This document shows, in pieces, positions 50,224 to 58,710 of a DNA stretch of 64,000 nt. The stretch covers positions 186,001 to 250,000 of the forward strand of contig CAJTTN010000002.1 in the NCBI GenBank assembly GCA_910579215.1. Reading direction: 5' to 3'. Below the pieces are notes generated by a model. That model saw nothing but the letters and a program-made list of their open reading frames with translations. It was not told the DNA's origin and made no database searches. Position 1 is the first letter of the stretch; every line of letters begins with the position of its first letter. The stretch is from an uncultured Anaeroplasmataceae bacterium. GTDB taxonomy: Bacteria > Bacillota_I > Bacilli_A > Acholeplasmatales > Anaeroplasmataceae. Position numbers and translations under genes: made by a program.

Positions 50224-50961
50224 ATGAGCTTAATGAAAACATCTATGGATTTTTTTATTCATACAAGAGATGTAAATTACAATGATATTATAAAGCCAAC
50301 TGCTCTTTTAGATATGTTTCAGGATTTGGCTGGCATACATGCTTCTGAATTAGGAGTTGGATATGATGCCCTAAAAGAGAAGAACTATGCTTGGGTTATA
50401 CTTTATCAACGCTATGAGATGAATGCTATCCCACCTTATTTAGATGTTGTAAATCTTACTACTTGGCCAAAGCCTAAGAATCGTTTAGAATTTGAAAGAG
50501 AGTATCTATTAAAGGATAAAAAGGGTAATGAGCTTGCGAAAGGAATTTCAAATTGGGTCATTATTGATTTAAATACGAGAGGATTAGTTCGTTCAGATAA
50601 GATAGAGTTTAATGGAGAGTATGAAAATTTTACTAATTATCCAGAGCGTTGTAAACGAAAGCTAAATTTAAATCAAAATAAATCAGAAGGCTCATTTATT
50701 TATGTAGTAACCTTAGAGGATTTAGATCATAATGGGCATATGAATAATGCTAGGTATATTAATATTATAGAAAATAATTATTATACCTTTGGTAGTAAAA
50801 AATATATTAAAGAGGTTGAGATCGCCTATATTAAAGAAGCGAAATATAAGGATGAAATAAGAATAGAATATTTTCATGAGGGAAATCAGATTGCTTTCCT
50901 TGGATATTTAAATGAAAATGAATTATGCTTTGAATGCTTAATAGGAGAAGAAGAACTATGA
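50224..50961 (+). CDS. Acyl-ACP thioesterase (FatA-like)
   Basis: Double hot-dog fold thioesterase that releases fatty acids from acyl-ACP. The first fold has VNYNDIIKPTALLDMFQDLAGIHA (split as VNYNDII and LDMFQDLAGIHA); YAWVILYQRYEM and FEREYLL follow. The second fold has DLDHNGHMNNARYINII, with the expected Asn/His region. 245 residues is typical. It overlaps the aminopeptidase gene by 4 bases. Confidence 0.9.
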   Translation: MSLMKTSMDFFIHTRDVNYNDIIKPTALLDMFQDLAGIHASELGVGYDALKEKNYAWVILYQRYEMNAIPPYLDVVNLTTWPKPKNRLEFEREYLLKDKKGNELAKGISNWVIIDLNTRGLVRSDKIEFNGEYENFTNYPERCKRKLNLNQNKSEGSFIYVVTLEDLDHNGHMNNARYINIIENNYYTFGSKKYIKEVEIAYIKEAKYKDEIRIEYFHEGNQIAFLGYLNENELCFECLIGEEEL

Positions 50962-52244
50962 AAAAATTTTTAGAATTTATGCAGGACGTTCCAACAGCCT
51001 TTCATGCCACTAAAAAAATAAAAGAAATGCTGTTAGAAGAGGGCTTTATAGAATTAAAAGAACAAGAAAAATGGAATTTAATTCCAGAAGGAAAATATTT
51101 TATAGGAAGAAATATGTCCTCTGTTATTGCTTTTGTTTTACCAAAAAGGGATCCTAAGTGCTTCCATATTACGGCTGCACATTTAGATTCTCCGACTTTC
51201 AAATTAAAACCGAATTTTACTTTAGAGCAGGGAAAGTATATTAAATTAAATACAGAGGTTTATGGATCTCCTATCTATTCTTCTTGGATGGATAGACCTT
51301 TAGGAATTGCAGGAAGAGTTTTTGTTCGTCAGGGACACCAAATTCTTGCTAAATTAGTTAATTTGAAGCGTCCAATGGTATGTATTCCTAATTTGCCAAT
51401 TCACTATAATAGGAATGTGAATATGGGAGTAGAGCTTAATCCGCAGATAGATATGCTTCCTTTATACTCCTCTAGGGATGGTGTATCTTTAAAGGAAGTT
51501 ATTGCAAAGGAATTGAAGGTTACAACAGAGAATATCATAAGTAGTGATCTTTATCTAACTAGTTTAGATCGAGGCTGTCTTATAGGTGAAAAAGAAGAAT
51601 TTATAATGGCACCACAAATAGATAATCTAGAATGCTCCTATGGGTTAATCCAAGCATTACTAGCTTCTAGCTCTATGTATTCTATCAATGTTTGTGCATT
51701 GTTTGATAATGAAGAAATAGGCTCCTCTACCTTACAGGGAGCGGGCTCAACATTATTATCTGATGTTTTAAAAAGAATAAGCTTAGGTTTACATTTTAAT
51801 GATGAGGAATACATGATAGCTTTAGGGAAATCATTTTTCATATCTGCTGACAATGCACAAGGATATCACCCAAATTATCCAGAAAAATATGATAAAAGCA
51901 ATCCTTGTTATTTGAATGAGGGTATTGTTATAAAGAATGCTGCAAATGGCTCCTATACAACTTCTGCATTTTCTAGTGCAGTATTTCAAGCCCTATGCAA
52001 AAAGGCTTCTGTTCCAGTTCAATTGACAACGAACAGAAGCGATATAAGAGGTGGGTCTACCTTAGGAGCAATCTCCTTAGCACATGTATCTATTCCCTCA
52101 GTAGATATTGGTTTGGCACAACTAGCCATGCATTCCTGTTATGAGACAGCTGGCGCTTATGATCTCGCTTATTTGATTTCTGCAATTCAGGAGTTCTATA
52201 CTACAGAATTAATTTCTAAAGAGGAAGAAATAATACTATCTTAG
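50958..52244 (+). CDS. apeB: M18 family aminopeptidase
   Basis: Zinc aminopeptidase for peptides with acidic N-termini. AAHLDSPTFKLKP (His-x-Asp), FDNEEIGSS and MHSCYETAG carry metal ligands. TTNRSDIRGGSTLG is the family's substrate region. 428 residues is typical. ATG 50958 overlaps the thioesterase stop (ATGA). Confidence 0.95.
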   Translation: MKKFLEFMQDVPTAFHATKKIKEMLLEEGFIELKEQEKWNLIPEGKYFIGRNMSSVIAFVLPKRDPKCFHITAAHLDSPTFKLKPNFTLEQGKYIKLNTEVYGSPIYSSWMDRPLGIAGRVFVRQGHQILAKLVNLKRPMVCIPNLPIHYNRNVNMGVELNPQIDMLPLYSSRDGVSLKEVIAKELKVTTENIISSDLYLTSLDRGCLIGEKEEFIMAPQIDNLECSYGLIQALLASSSMYSINVCALFDNEEIGSSTLQGAGSTLLSDVLKRISLGLHFNDEEYMIALGKSFFISADNAQGYHPNYPEKYDKSNPCYLNEGIVIKNAANGSYTTSAFSSAVFQALCKKASVPVQLTTNRSDIRGGSTLGAISLAHVSIPSVDIGLAQLAMHSCYETAGAYDLAYLISAIQEFYTTELISKEEEIILS

Positions 52245-52340
52245 CAGGTTTCTACAAAATATTACTTAGCCTTAGAGATATAATAGAACGCGAATTGGGA
52301 GATAAGCTATAGTGTGATATAGCGATTTGCTATGAGGATA

Positions 52341-53048
52341 TTATTCTTCATAGCTTTTTTTCATAACGAAAAGTATACGTTCATCCTTTTTATCTAAAGT
52401 ATCTTTAAAATCGCCACTAAGCTTTTCTAAACTAAATTGATGAGAACTAAACAAAGACATATCATGGTAATATTCCTTATAGGTCTCTAAAAAGGTTTCC
52501 TCACTCTCTTTGATTTTTATTTCATGTATTAACAGGTTAGGCTTCTTTGTTTTAGTTTTCCAAATGAGTTGGTGAGTTGGAGCTTTTAAGGTAAATTTAT
52601 GATGCTTATAGTGTTTAAGCATTCGTTTTGAAAAAACATCAAAAATAAAAAGACCATTAGGGTTTAAATGCTGATATACAGAAGCAAAAAGCTCCTCAAT
52701 TTCTGTTTTGTTTTTTAAAAAATTAATAGAATCAAAGAAGCAGGTGATGACATCATATTTCTTATTCAAATTAAAATTGGTCATATTTGCCAAATGGTAG
52801 GGTATAACAAGATGGTGCATTTTTGTTTTTTCTTTCGCCATCTTTAAAATGGATTCAGATAAATCGAGTCCTTCTACGTCATATCCATTAAGCTTTAGTA
52901 AAATAGCTAAGGTTCCACTACCACATGCTAAATCTAGTATAGAAGAATTTGGTGTAAGATAAGGGCGTATAAAATCTAACCAGTCCTTATACTTTACTTT
53001 TGCAACAACATCATCATAAAAATAGGAAAAGTATTTATATTCATTCAT
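52341..53048 (-). CDS. SAM-dependent methyltransferase
   Basis: Class I methyltransferase (YqeM-like). SILDLACGSGTLAILLK is motif I, VEGLDLSESILK motif II, ITCFFDSINFL motif III, and FDVFSKRML lies near the end. The N-terminal NEYKYFSYFYDDV is typical of the group. The substrate is unknown. It overlaps the rqcH stop by 4 bases, so the two are co-expressed. Confidence 0.88.
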   Translation of the reverse strand: MNEYKYFSYFYDDVVAKVKYKDWLDFIRPYLTPNSSILDLACGSGTLAILLKLNGYDVEGLDLSESILKMAKEKTKMHHLVIPYHLANMTNFNLNKKYDVITCFFDSINFLKNKTEIEELFASVYQHLNPNGLFIFDVFSKRMLKHYKHHKFTLKAPTHQLIWKTKTKKPNLLIHEIKIKESEETFLETYKEYYHDMSLFSSHQFSLEKLSGDFKDTLDKKDERILFVMKKSYEE

Positions 53049-54676
53049 TTTTTTACCCTCAATTGATTTAATTTTGCTTCATTAATATCAATATAAATTG
53101 TTTTTTGCCTTGTATAGGTTACAAAGCAATTTCTTTTTCCAGGAATTTTTTTAATATGTTTAACCTGTGTATAATCTACTGGAATAGAAGAGGAATCACT
53201 TAAACTAGAGAATTTAGCTGCAAGCATTGCGGCTGTCCTACAAAGCTCCTCGGTAAGCTCATTGGTAGCTACAATTACATGACTACCACTTGCCTTTTGA
53301 ACATGAAACCAATAGTCAGAGCCTTTAGCCAATTTGTGGGTTACATATTCATTCTGTAGATTATTTTTTCCAACATAAAGTAAAGTTTCTCCTACTATAT
53401 AGGTCAAGTAATTAGGTCTTGCCTTCTTTTTATTTTTTTCTTTATCCTCTAGCATATAGCGATGGTCAATTAATTCCTGTTGAATTTCGAGTGCATCCTT
53501 AATACTTGCACATTTAAGTTGATCCAAAAGAACTTGAAAATATTCTATTTCGTTCCTTGCAGCTTTTAATTGTTCCTCAATATAATAAATAGCAGTTTTT
53601 ATTTTTTGATATTTTTTATAAAATTTTTGACTGTTTGTAATAATGTCATATTTGGGATCTAGCTGTATAACAACAGATTCATTTTTATAATAATCAAAAA
53701 CCTCAATTTGACTTTCCTTATCCTTTAAGTGAGGATAGCTTAACAAAAGCTCTCCTTTTATTTTATAATCCTCTGCATGAGCTGCTTCTATAGCTTCTAT
53801 TGTCAGTTTTTTAATTTTCTTTTCATTTTTTGCAATTTGTTTTTCAATAAAATGCTCTAAATCATTCGTTTTAGCTTTTATTTTGGCTTGATTATCACGA
53901 TCATAGTAAAAGCTTTCTAATAGCTCGGAAAGAGAAGAATGGGTTGCTATAAGATTACCTAATGATAGGTAATAATAATCTGACTTTCCCTTTTGTATAT
54001 AAATAGAGGGTGAAACCTCTTGATGAAGCAATTCATAAAAATAAGGGATAGCCTGTTCCTTGCTGAAAGCATAGCAAGCTAGGCTCATAGAAACACCTTC
54101 AAATTTTTGACATAGCTCCTTAGGAGAAGTAATAGGAAGAAAAAGCATCTCCTCTAGAGTTAAGGAAAATGGATTCAATTTAGTTTCTAAAGGAAATTGA
54201 TAGATAGCATTAGGTAGCATGGTTCTACCAAATTCAGAAACTCCAGCCTTTTTTAAAACCTCTAGAATTTGATAATCCTCATTTGTTAAAATTAGATTAG
54301 CATATCTTCCCATAAGCTCACAGATGAGAAATTTATGAGAGAAATCCTTCATTTCATTGTATCCTGCCAGCTTGAATACTAGAATTCGATCATTTCCATA
54401 TTGATAAAGATCTTCTATAAAAAATCCCTCAATATGTTTTCTTAAAAACATAGTAAAGCTTTTTGGTACATTAGGAAAATCATAAGATTTAGTTGTAAAA
54501 TGTATTCTAGTGAAATCACAGGATAAACTAATTAATACATGATAATTTACTTTATCTGCACGTATGGTCAATACAAAGTCAGTATCTCCTGACTCCATGA
54601 TTTTTGTGATTCTTCCAGATTTAATACATTCTAATTCTTTTGTTAATTTATTTAAAAATATACCATCAAAGCTCAT
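53045..54676 (-). CDS. rqcH: RqcH (NFACT family) ribosome quality-control factor
   Basis: NFACT-domain protein of 543 residues. Binds stalled 50S subunits and adds C-terminal alanine tails. MSFDGIFLNKLTKELE opens the protein, with GRYANLILTN, a coiled coil at about 280-400 (many Lys/Glu), and the NFACT-R domain near the end (GKNNLQNEYVTHKLAKGSDYWFHVQKASGSHVI, split as YVTHKLAKGSDYWFH and KASGSHVI). GGTGAT precedes ATG 54676. It is divergent from the gmk cluster as in other Firmicutes. Confidence 0.93.
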   Translation of the reverse strand: MSFDGIFLNKLTKELECIKSGRITKIMESGDTDFVLTIRADKVNYHVLISLSCDFTRIHFTTKSYDFPNVPKSFTMFLRKHIEGFFIEDLYQYGNDRILVFKLAGYNEMKDFSHKFLICELMGRYANLILTNEDYQILEVLKKAGVSEFGRTMLPNAIYQFPLETKLNPFSLTLEEMLFLPITSPKELCQKFEGVSMSLACYAFSKEQAIPYFYELLHQEVSPSIYIQKGKSDYYYLSLGNLIATHSSLSELLESFYYDRDNQAKIKAKTNDLEHFIEKQIAKNEKKIKKLTIEAIEAAHAEDYKIKGELLLSYPHLKDKESQIEVFDYYKNESVVIQLDPKYDIITNSQKFYKKYQKIKTAIYYIEEQLKAARNEIEYFQVLLDQLKCASIKDALEIQQELIDHRYMLEDKEKNKKKARPNYLTYIVGETLLYVGKNNLQNEYVTHKLAKGSDYWFHVQKASGSHVIVATNELTEELCRTAAMLAAKFSSLSDSSSIPVDYTQVKHIKKIPGKRNCFVTYTRQKTIYIDINEAKLNQLRVKK

Positions 54677-54771
54677 TTGTATCACCAATTCTAAGTATAC
54701 CATAATTTATAAAATATACCTATGGTTTTTCTTCAAAAAATGTGCTAAAATGAAGAAAAGGAGACGATTTT

Positions 54772-55155
54772 ATGGCTTGGAATAAAAAAAAGCTTTTATC
54801 AAAAATTAGTTTATATTTTGACAATAAGAATATATCCTATGAGATAGAAGAAGATTCTATATTAAAATTAGAATTATATTTTAAAGAAGCAGAGTATGTA
54901 CTATATCCCTATATTACAATTGATCAATCCATTTGTAGTTTTAATATAAATATATCTAAAAATGTTATAAAAGGGTATAATTATGAGAAGATAAATCTAT
55001 TTAATCAAAAATCAAAGTTCTTTAAGGCATTTATTTTAGAAAGTGGAATTGTTGTGCTAGAATATCGTTTTATTTTAAATGAAATGGATTTTTTTCTATT
55101 TGATTCTATTTTAGATAGTTTATATTTGCTAGAAAATGACATAGAAACCTTATAA
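54772..55155 (+). CDS. Hypothetical protein, 127 aa
   Basis: Small soluble protein, rich in beta-strand residues and aromatic/aliphatic, with no recognised motif. AAAGGAG precedes ATG 54772. It lies between divergent rqcH and the gmk promoter. Similar lone ORFs occur in this place in other Firmicutes, but I cannot name it. Confidence 0.65.
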   Translation: MAWNKKKLLSKISLYFDNKNISYEIEEDSILKLELYFKEAEYVLYPYITIDQSICSFNINISKNVIKGYNYEKINLFNQKSKFFKAFILESGIVVLEYRFILNEMDFFLFDSILDSLYLLENDIETL

Positions 55156-55168
55156 AAACGCTTTTTGC

Positions 55169-55197
55169 TTGTATACTTTGGCAGATAATGGTAAAAT
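55169..55197 (+). promoter_or_regulatory. Promoter of gmk
   Basis: TTGTAT (55169-55174), 17 bases, TAAAAT (55192-55197), with an extended TGG. Confidence 0.65.
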
Positions 55198-55221
55198 AAG
55201 TAAAAGGGAAGGTAGTATGAC

Positions 55222-55842
55222 ATGAAATTAAATGATCGTGGTTTACTAGTAGTTATATCAGGACCTTCGGGTGTTGGAAAAGGGACAGTTCGAAAAGCCC
55301 TTTTTGATATGCCAAACAATAATTTGGTATATAGTGTTTCCATGACTACTAGACCAAAACGCCCAGGGGAAATTGATGGGGTAGACTATTATTTTGTTTC
55401 AGAAGCCGAATTTTTGAAGAGAAAAAAATCAGGTAAATTTTTAGAAACAGCAGAATTTGTAGGAAATTATTATGGGACACCTTTAGATAAAGTGAATGAG
55501 CAGCTTGATTTAGGAAATGAGGTTGTCTTAGAAATAGAAGTAGATGGAGCACAGCAGGTAAAAAAGAAAATGCCAGATTGTGTTATGATATTCATTGTTC
55601 CACCAGGGAAAAATGCGTTGTATGAGCGCTTAAGACGTCGAGGAACGGAATCAGAAGAAATCATAGTTGAAAGAATTGAAAAGGCAAATCGAGAATTTAA
55701 GCTAGCGCATCGTTATGACTATATCGTTGTAAACGACGAGGTACATAATGCTGCTGATCGTATTATGGCAATCATTCGTGCAGAGCATGCTAAGACGGAA
55801 CGTTCTATTCATAAATACATGGAATTAATTGATGAAAATTAA
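55222..55842 (+). CDS. gmk: Guanylate kinase
   Basis: Phosphorylates GMP to GDP. The P-loop GPSGVGKGTVRK, the GMP-binding SVSMTTRPKRPGEIDGVDYYFV (in two parts SVSMTTRPKR and GEIDGVDYYFV) and the lid RLRRRGTE are present. 206 residues is normal. It precedes rpoZ, the standard order. Confidence 0.96.
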   Translation: MKLNDRGLLVVISGPSGVGKGTVRKALFDMPNNNLVYSVSMTTRPKRPGEIDGVDYYFVSEAEFLKRKKSGKFLETAEFVGNYYGTPLDKVNEQLDLGNEVVLEIEVDGAQQVKKKMPDCVMIFIVPPGKNALYERLRRRGTESEEIIVERIEKANREFKLAHRYDYIVVNDEVHNAADRIMAIIRAEHAKTERSIHKYMELIDEN

Positions 55843-55870
55843 AAGAATTCCTTTATTTTTTTAATAAATA

Positions 55871-55879
55871 TGATATAAT
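55871..55879 (+). promoter_or_regulatory. Extended -10 promoter of rpoZ
   Basis: TGA followed by TATAAT (55874-55879), about 27 bases before the ATG. The -35 is poor. Confidence 0.5.
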
Positions 55880-55906
55880 AAATTGTACTTTGAAAGGAAG
55901 AGAAGA

Positions 55907-56128
55907 ATGTCTAATAAAAAGAATTATGATGGGATGCGTTATCCTTCTGTAGATGCATTACTTGACAAAATTGATTCAAAATATAAGTTAGCCTATGCAG
56001 CAGCTAAACGTGCAAAAATTATTGAAGAAGAGGATTATACTTCTTATGAGGATGGCATGTGTGTAAAGCCTGTTGGTCAGGCACTAGAAGAAATTTTAGT
56101 TGGCAAAACTAAGATGACGTTTAAGTAA
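55907..56128 (+). CDS. rpoZ: RNA polymerase omega subunit
   Basis: 73-residue omega subunit. MRYPSVDALLDKIDSKYKLAYAAAKRAK matches the RpoZ helix pair (shown partly: MRYPSVDALLDKI, KLAYAAAKRAK), and VKPVGQALEEI follows. It stabilises RNA polymerase. GGAAGAG precedes ATG 55907. Confidence 0.92.
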   Translation: MSNKKNYDGMRYPSVDALLDKIDSKYKLAYAAAKRAKIIEEEDYTSYEDGMCVKPVGQALEEILVGKTKMTFK

Positions 56129-56133
56129 GATAC

Positions 56134-56176
56134 TGTGGTTAATAGTTTTAGCTAAGCTATTAGCCACATTTTTTTT
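56134..56176 (+). terminator. Intrinsic terminator after rpoZ (attenuator)
   Basis: TGTGGTTAATAG (56134-56145) pairs with CTATTAGCCACA (56157-56168) with one G-U pair, followed by eight T. It lies only 15 bases upstream of the next start. Confidence 0.88.
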
Positions 56177-56191
56177 AAAGGAGGGGTACCT

Positions 56192-56947
56192 TTGAATTTT
56201 GAGGAATATGTTTTATGCTTCTTTATTTATGCATTTTTAGGATATATTTGTGAGGTAGTGTATTGCTCTATTGGTCAGAAAAAATTAGTAAACCGTGGAT
56301 ATCTTTACATGCCAATTTGTCCTATCTATGGCTTTGGTGCTGTAATCATACTTTTATCAATGCTACCAATTTACGAAATGTGGTACCTTGTATTTTTCTT
56401 AGGTATTCTTTTGACATCGACTTTAGAATATTTAACAAGCTATTTTATGGAAATTATTTTTCATATGCGTTGGTGGGATTATTCTAAAAGAAAGCTCAAT
56501 ATAAATGGGCGGGTTTGCTTGTTAAATTCACTATTATTTGGTGGATTGGTGATGCTTGTGGTTTATGGAATCCATCCTTTGATTCATAGACTTATGAGTT
56601 CTATGGGAATCCATACCATTCAAATTCTTGATATAATCCTTGGAATTGGAATAGTGATTGATACGATATTTTCTACGATTAAAAATATTAACATTGCTAA
56701 GGTGGTTGCGAAAATTAATCAATTTACTGAGGAGGCTGGAGATAAGATTAAGGAATTAAAGCAAAATGCTCAGGAAAAATTGAATGAAACTAAAGAATAT
56801 TTTACAAATACGGCGATTGCTTTAAAATTAAAGGAATTTATAAAAAAATATCCAAATTTATCCTTACGTAAAGTTGGTAAAGGTAAAAAGAGATTAAGCA
56901 TTAATGAGTTTATTTCTAAGCATTTAAATAATAAGGACGATAAATAG
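56192..56947 (+). CDS. Putative ABC transporter permease-like membrane protein (CmpB family)
   Basis: 251 residues, 4-6 hydrophobic segments at the N-terminus and a basic, coiled C-terminus. FFIYAFLGYICEVVYCSIG, RGYLYMPICPIYGFGAV and LEYLTSYFMEIIFHMRWWDYS match the PF06541 group of unknown role. It begins with TTG, with GGAGGGG 6 bases before. It is followed one base later by uvrC. Confidence 0.8.
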   Translation: MNFEEYVLCFFIYAFLGYICEVVYCSIGQKKLVNRGYLYMPICPIYGFGAVIILLSMLPIYEMWYLVFFLGILLTSTLEYLTSYFMEIIFHMRWWDYSKRKLNINGRVCLLNSLLFGGLVMLVVYGIHPLIHRLMSSMGIHTIQILDIILGIGIVIDTIFSTIKNINIAKVVAKINQFTEEAGDKIKELKQNAQEKLNETKEYFTNTAIALKLKEFIKKYPNLSLRKVGKGKKRLSINEFISKHLNNKDDK

Positions 56948-56948
56948 T

Positions 56949-58709
56949 ATGTCTGTAATAGAAGAAAAATTAAAATTACTTCCAGACCTTCCTGGATGTT
57001 ATCAAATGAGAGATAAAGACAATGTTGTCATTTATGTTGGAAAAGCAAAGAATTTAAAAAATCGTGTTAGAAGCTATTTTCATGGAGCACATAATGCTAA
57101 GACTACGCGATTAGTTCAAGAAATAGTAGATTTTACCTATGTGATTACAGCTAGTGAGCTAGAAGCTTTTGTTTTAGAAATCAATATGATTAAGGAATAT
57201 GATCCGAAATATAACATAATGCTAAAAGATGATAAGACATATCCCTATATCGCTTTAACAAATGAGGATAACCCAAGATTAATAGTGACAAGAAATCAAA
57301 GAAAACGAAATTTTGCTAGGTATTTTGGTCCTTATCCAAATGTTAAGGCAGCTAGAACAACAATCGATGTTTTAAATCAAATTTATCCCTTTAGAAAATG
57401 CTTTACTATACCAAAAAAAGAATGTCTATATTATCATATGCATCAATGTCTTGGTCCTTGTATCCATAAGGAAAAGCTAGATTACACACCATACAAAACA
57501 AAGGTGGCAAGCTTTTTAAATGGGGATGCCAAGGAGGTGCTTGCCGATATTACAACAAGAATGCTAGAAGCTTCTAATGCATTAGAGTTTGAAAAGGCTA
57601 GGGAATACCGAGATTTAAAGCTAGCTATTGAAGATACAGTTGCTAAGCAAAAAATTTCTATAAATGATTTAACGAGTCGTGATTATATAGGAATCTATAC
57701 CGATGAGGATGATATTTCCATAAATATCATTATAACTAGACAGGGAAACATTGTTCAAAATCATCAAACCATCATCAGTAAATATGATAGCTTAGAGGAT
57801 GAGACAATCAATTATCTTATTCAATTTTATCAGGTGAATGCCAAGCCAAAGGAAATATGCTTTAAAGCCTTTGATGCTACTTTACTTGCAGATGCCTTAG
57901 AAGTACAGATTTATGAGGCGAAGCTAGGAAAGAAAAAAGAAATTTTAGATATGGCAAATGCTAATGCTAAATTTAATTTAGAAAATAAGAGAAATATCTA
58001 TCGGAATCAAATTCTTAAAAAATTAGAAACAATAGAAGAATTAGGAAGCCTATTAGGAATACCTACCCCTATGCGTATAGAAGCTTTTGATAACTCTAAT
58101 TTATATGGAGAGTATCCTGTATCTGCTATGGTTTGTTACATTCAAGGTAAGCCAGCTCCAAAGGAGTTTAGAAAATATCATATTAAAACCGTTGTTGGAG
58201 CGAACGATTATGAATCTATGAAGGAAGTTATTTATCGAAGATATTTTCGTTTGCTTATGGAAGATGGAACCTTTCCCGATTTGATTGTTTTGGATGGTGG
58301 AGAAATACAGGTTCATGCTGCCTTAGATGTTTTACATAGTTTAAATGTTGATATACCAGTTATGGGAATACAAAAAAATGACCGTCATAAGGCTTCAAAG
58401 ATTTTTTATAAGGAAGAAGTTATAGATTTAGATAAGAATTCACCAATTTATCTGTTGTTAGCTGATATTTCTCAGCGTGTTCATGATTTTGCAATCAGTT
58501 TTTTTAGAAGTAATAAAACGAAGGGATTATTTTCCTCTATGCTAGATCCTATTCCTGGATTAGGACCAAAGAGAAAGGAACAGCTCCTAACCCATTTTGT
58601 TAGCATTGATCGTATTAAAGAGGCTACCATAGAGGATTTACAAAGTGCAGGAATATCTAAATCCTTAGCTGAAACTATATGGAATTATTTTAGAAAAGAA
58701 GAGGAATAG
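56949..58709 (+). CDS. uvrC: UvrABC excinuclease subunit C
   Basis: Nuclease of nucleotide-excision repair. The N-terminal GIY-YIG domain (GCYQMRD and VIYVGKAKNLKNRV), the UVR domain, the RNase H-like nuclease (FDNSNLYGEYPVSAMVC) and a C-terminal helix-hairpin-helix (IPGLGPKRKEQLL, AGISKSLAETI) are present. 586 residues is normal. It starts one base after the CmpB-like gene and ends one base before cotH. Confidence 0.96.
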   Translation: MSVIEEKLKLLPDLPGCYQMRDKDNVVIYVGKAKNLKNRVRSYFHGAHNAKTTRLVQEIVDFTYVITASELEAFVLEINMIKEYDPKYNIMLKDDKTYPYIALTNEDNPRLIVTRNQRKRNFARYFGPYPNVKAARTTIDVLNQIYPFRKCFTIPKKECLYYHMHQCLGPCIHKEKLDYTPYKTKVASFLNGDAKEVLADITTRMLEASNALEFEKAREYRDLKLAIEDTVAKQKISINDLTSRDYIGIYTDEDDISINIIITRQGNIVQNHQTIISKYDSLEDETINYLIQFYQVNAKPKEICFKAFDATLLADALEVQIYEAKLGKKKEILDMANANAKFNLENKRNIYRNQILKKLETIEELGSLLGIPTPMRIEAFDNSNLYGEYPVSAMVCYIQGKPAPKEFRKYHIKTVVGANDYESMKEVIYRRYFRLLMEDGTFPDLIVLDGGEIQVHAALDVLHSLNVDIPVMGIQKNDRHKASKIFYKEEVIDLDKNSPIYLLLADISQRVHDFAISFFRSNKTKGLFSSMLDPIPGLGPKRKEQLLTHFVSIDRIKEATIEDLQSAGISKSLAETIWNYFRKEEE

Positions 58710-58710
58710 T

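Noticed and set aside
52300..52340. Hairpins GCTATA/TATAGC and ATAGC/GCTAT as terminators
   Set aside because: No T-run follows on either strand; likely just AT-rich inverted repeats between convergent genes.
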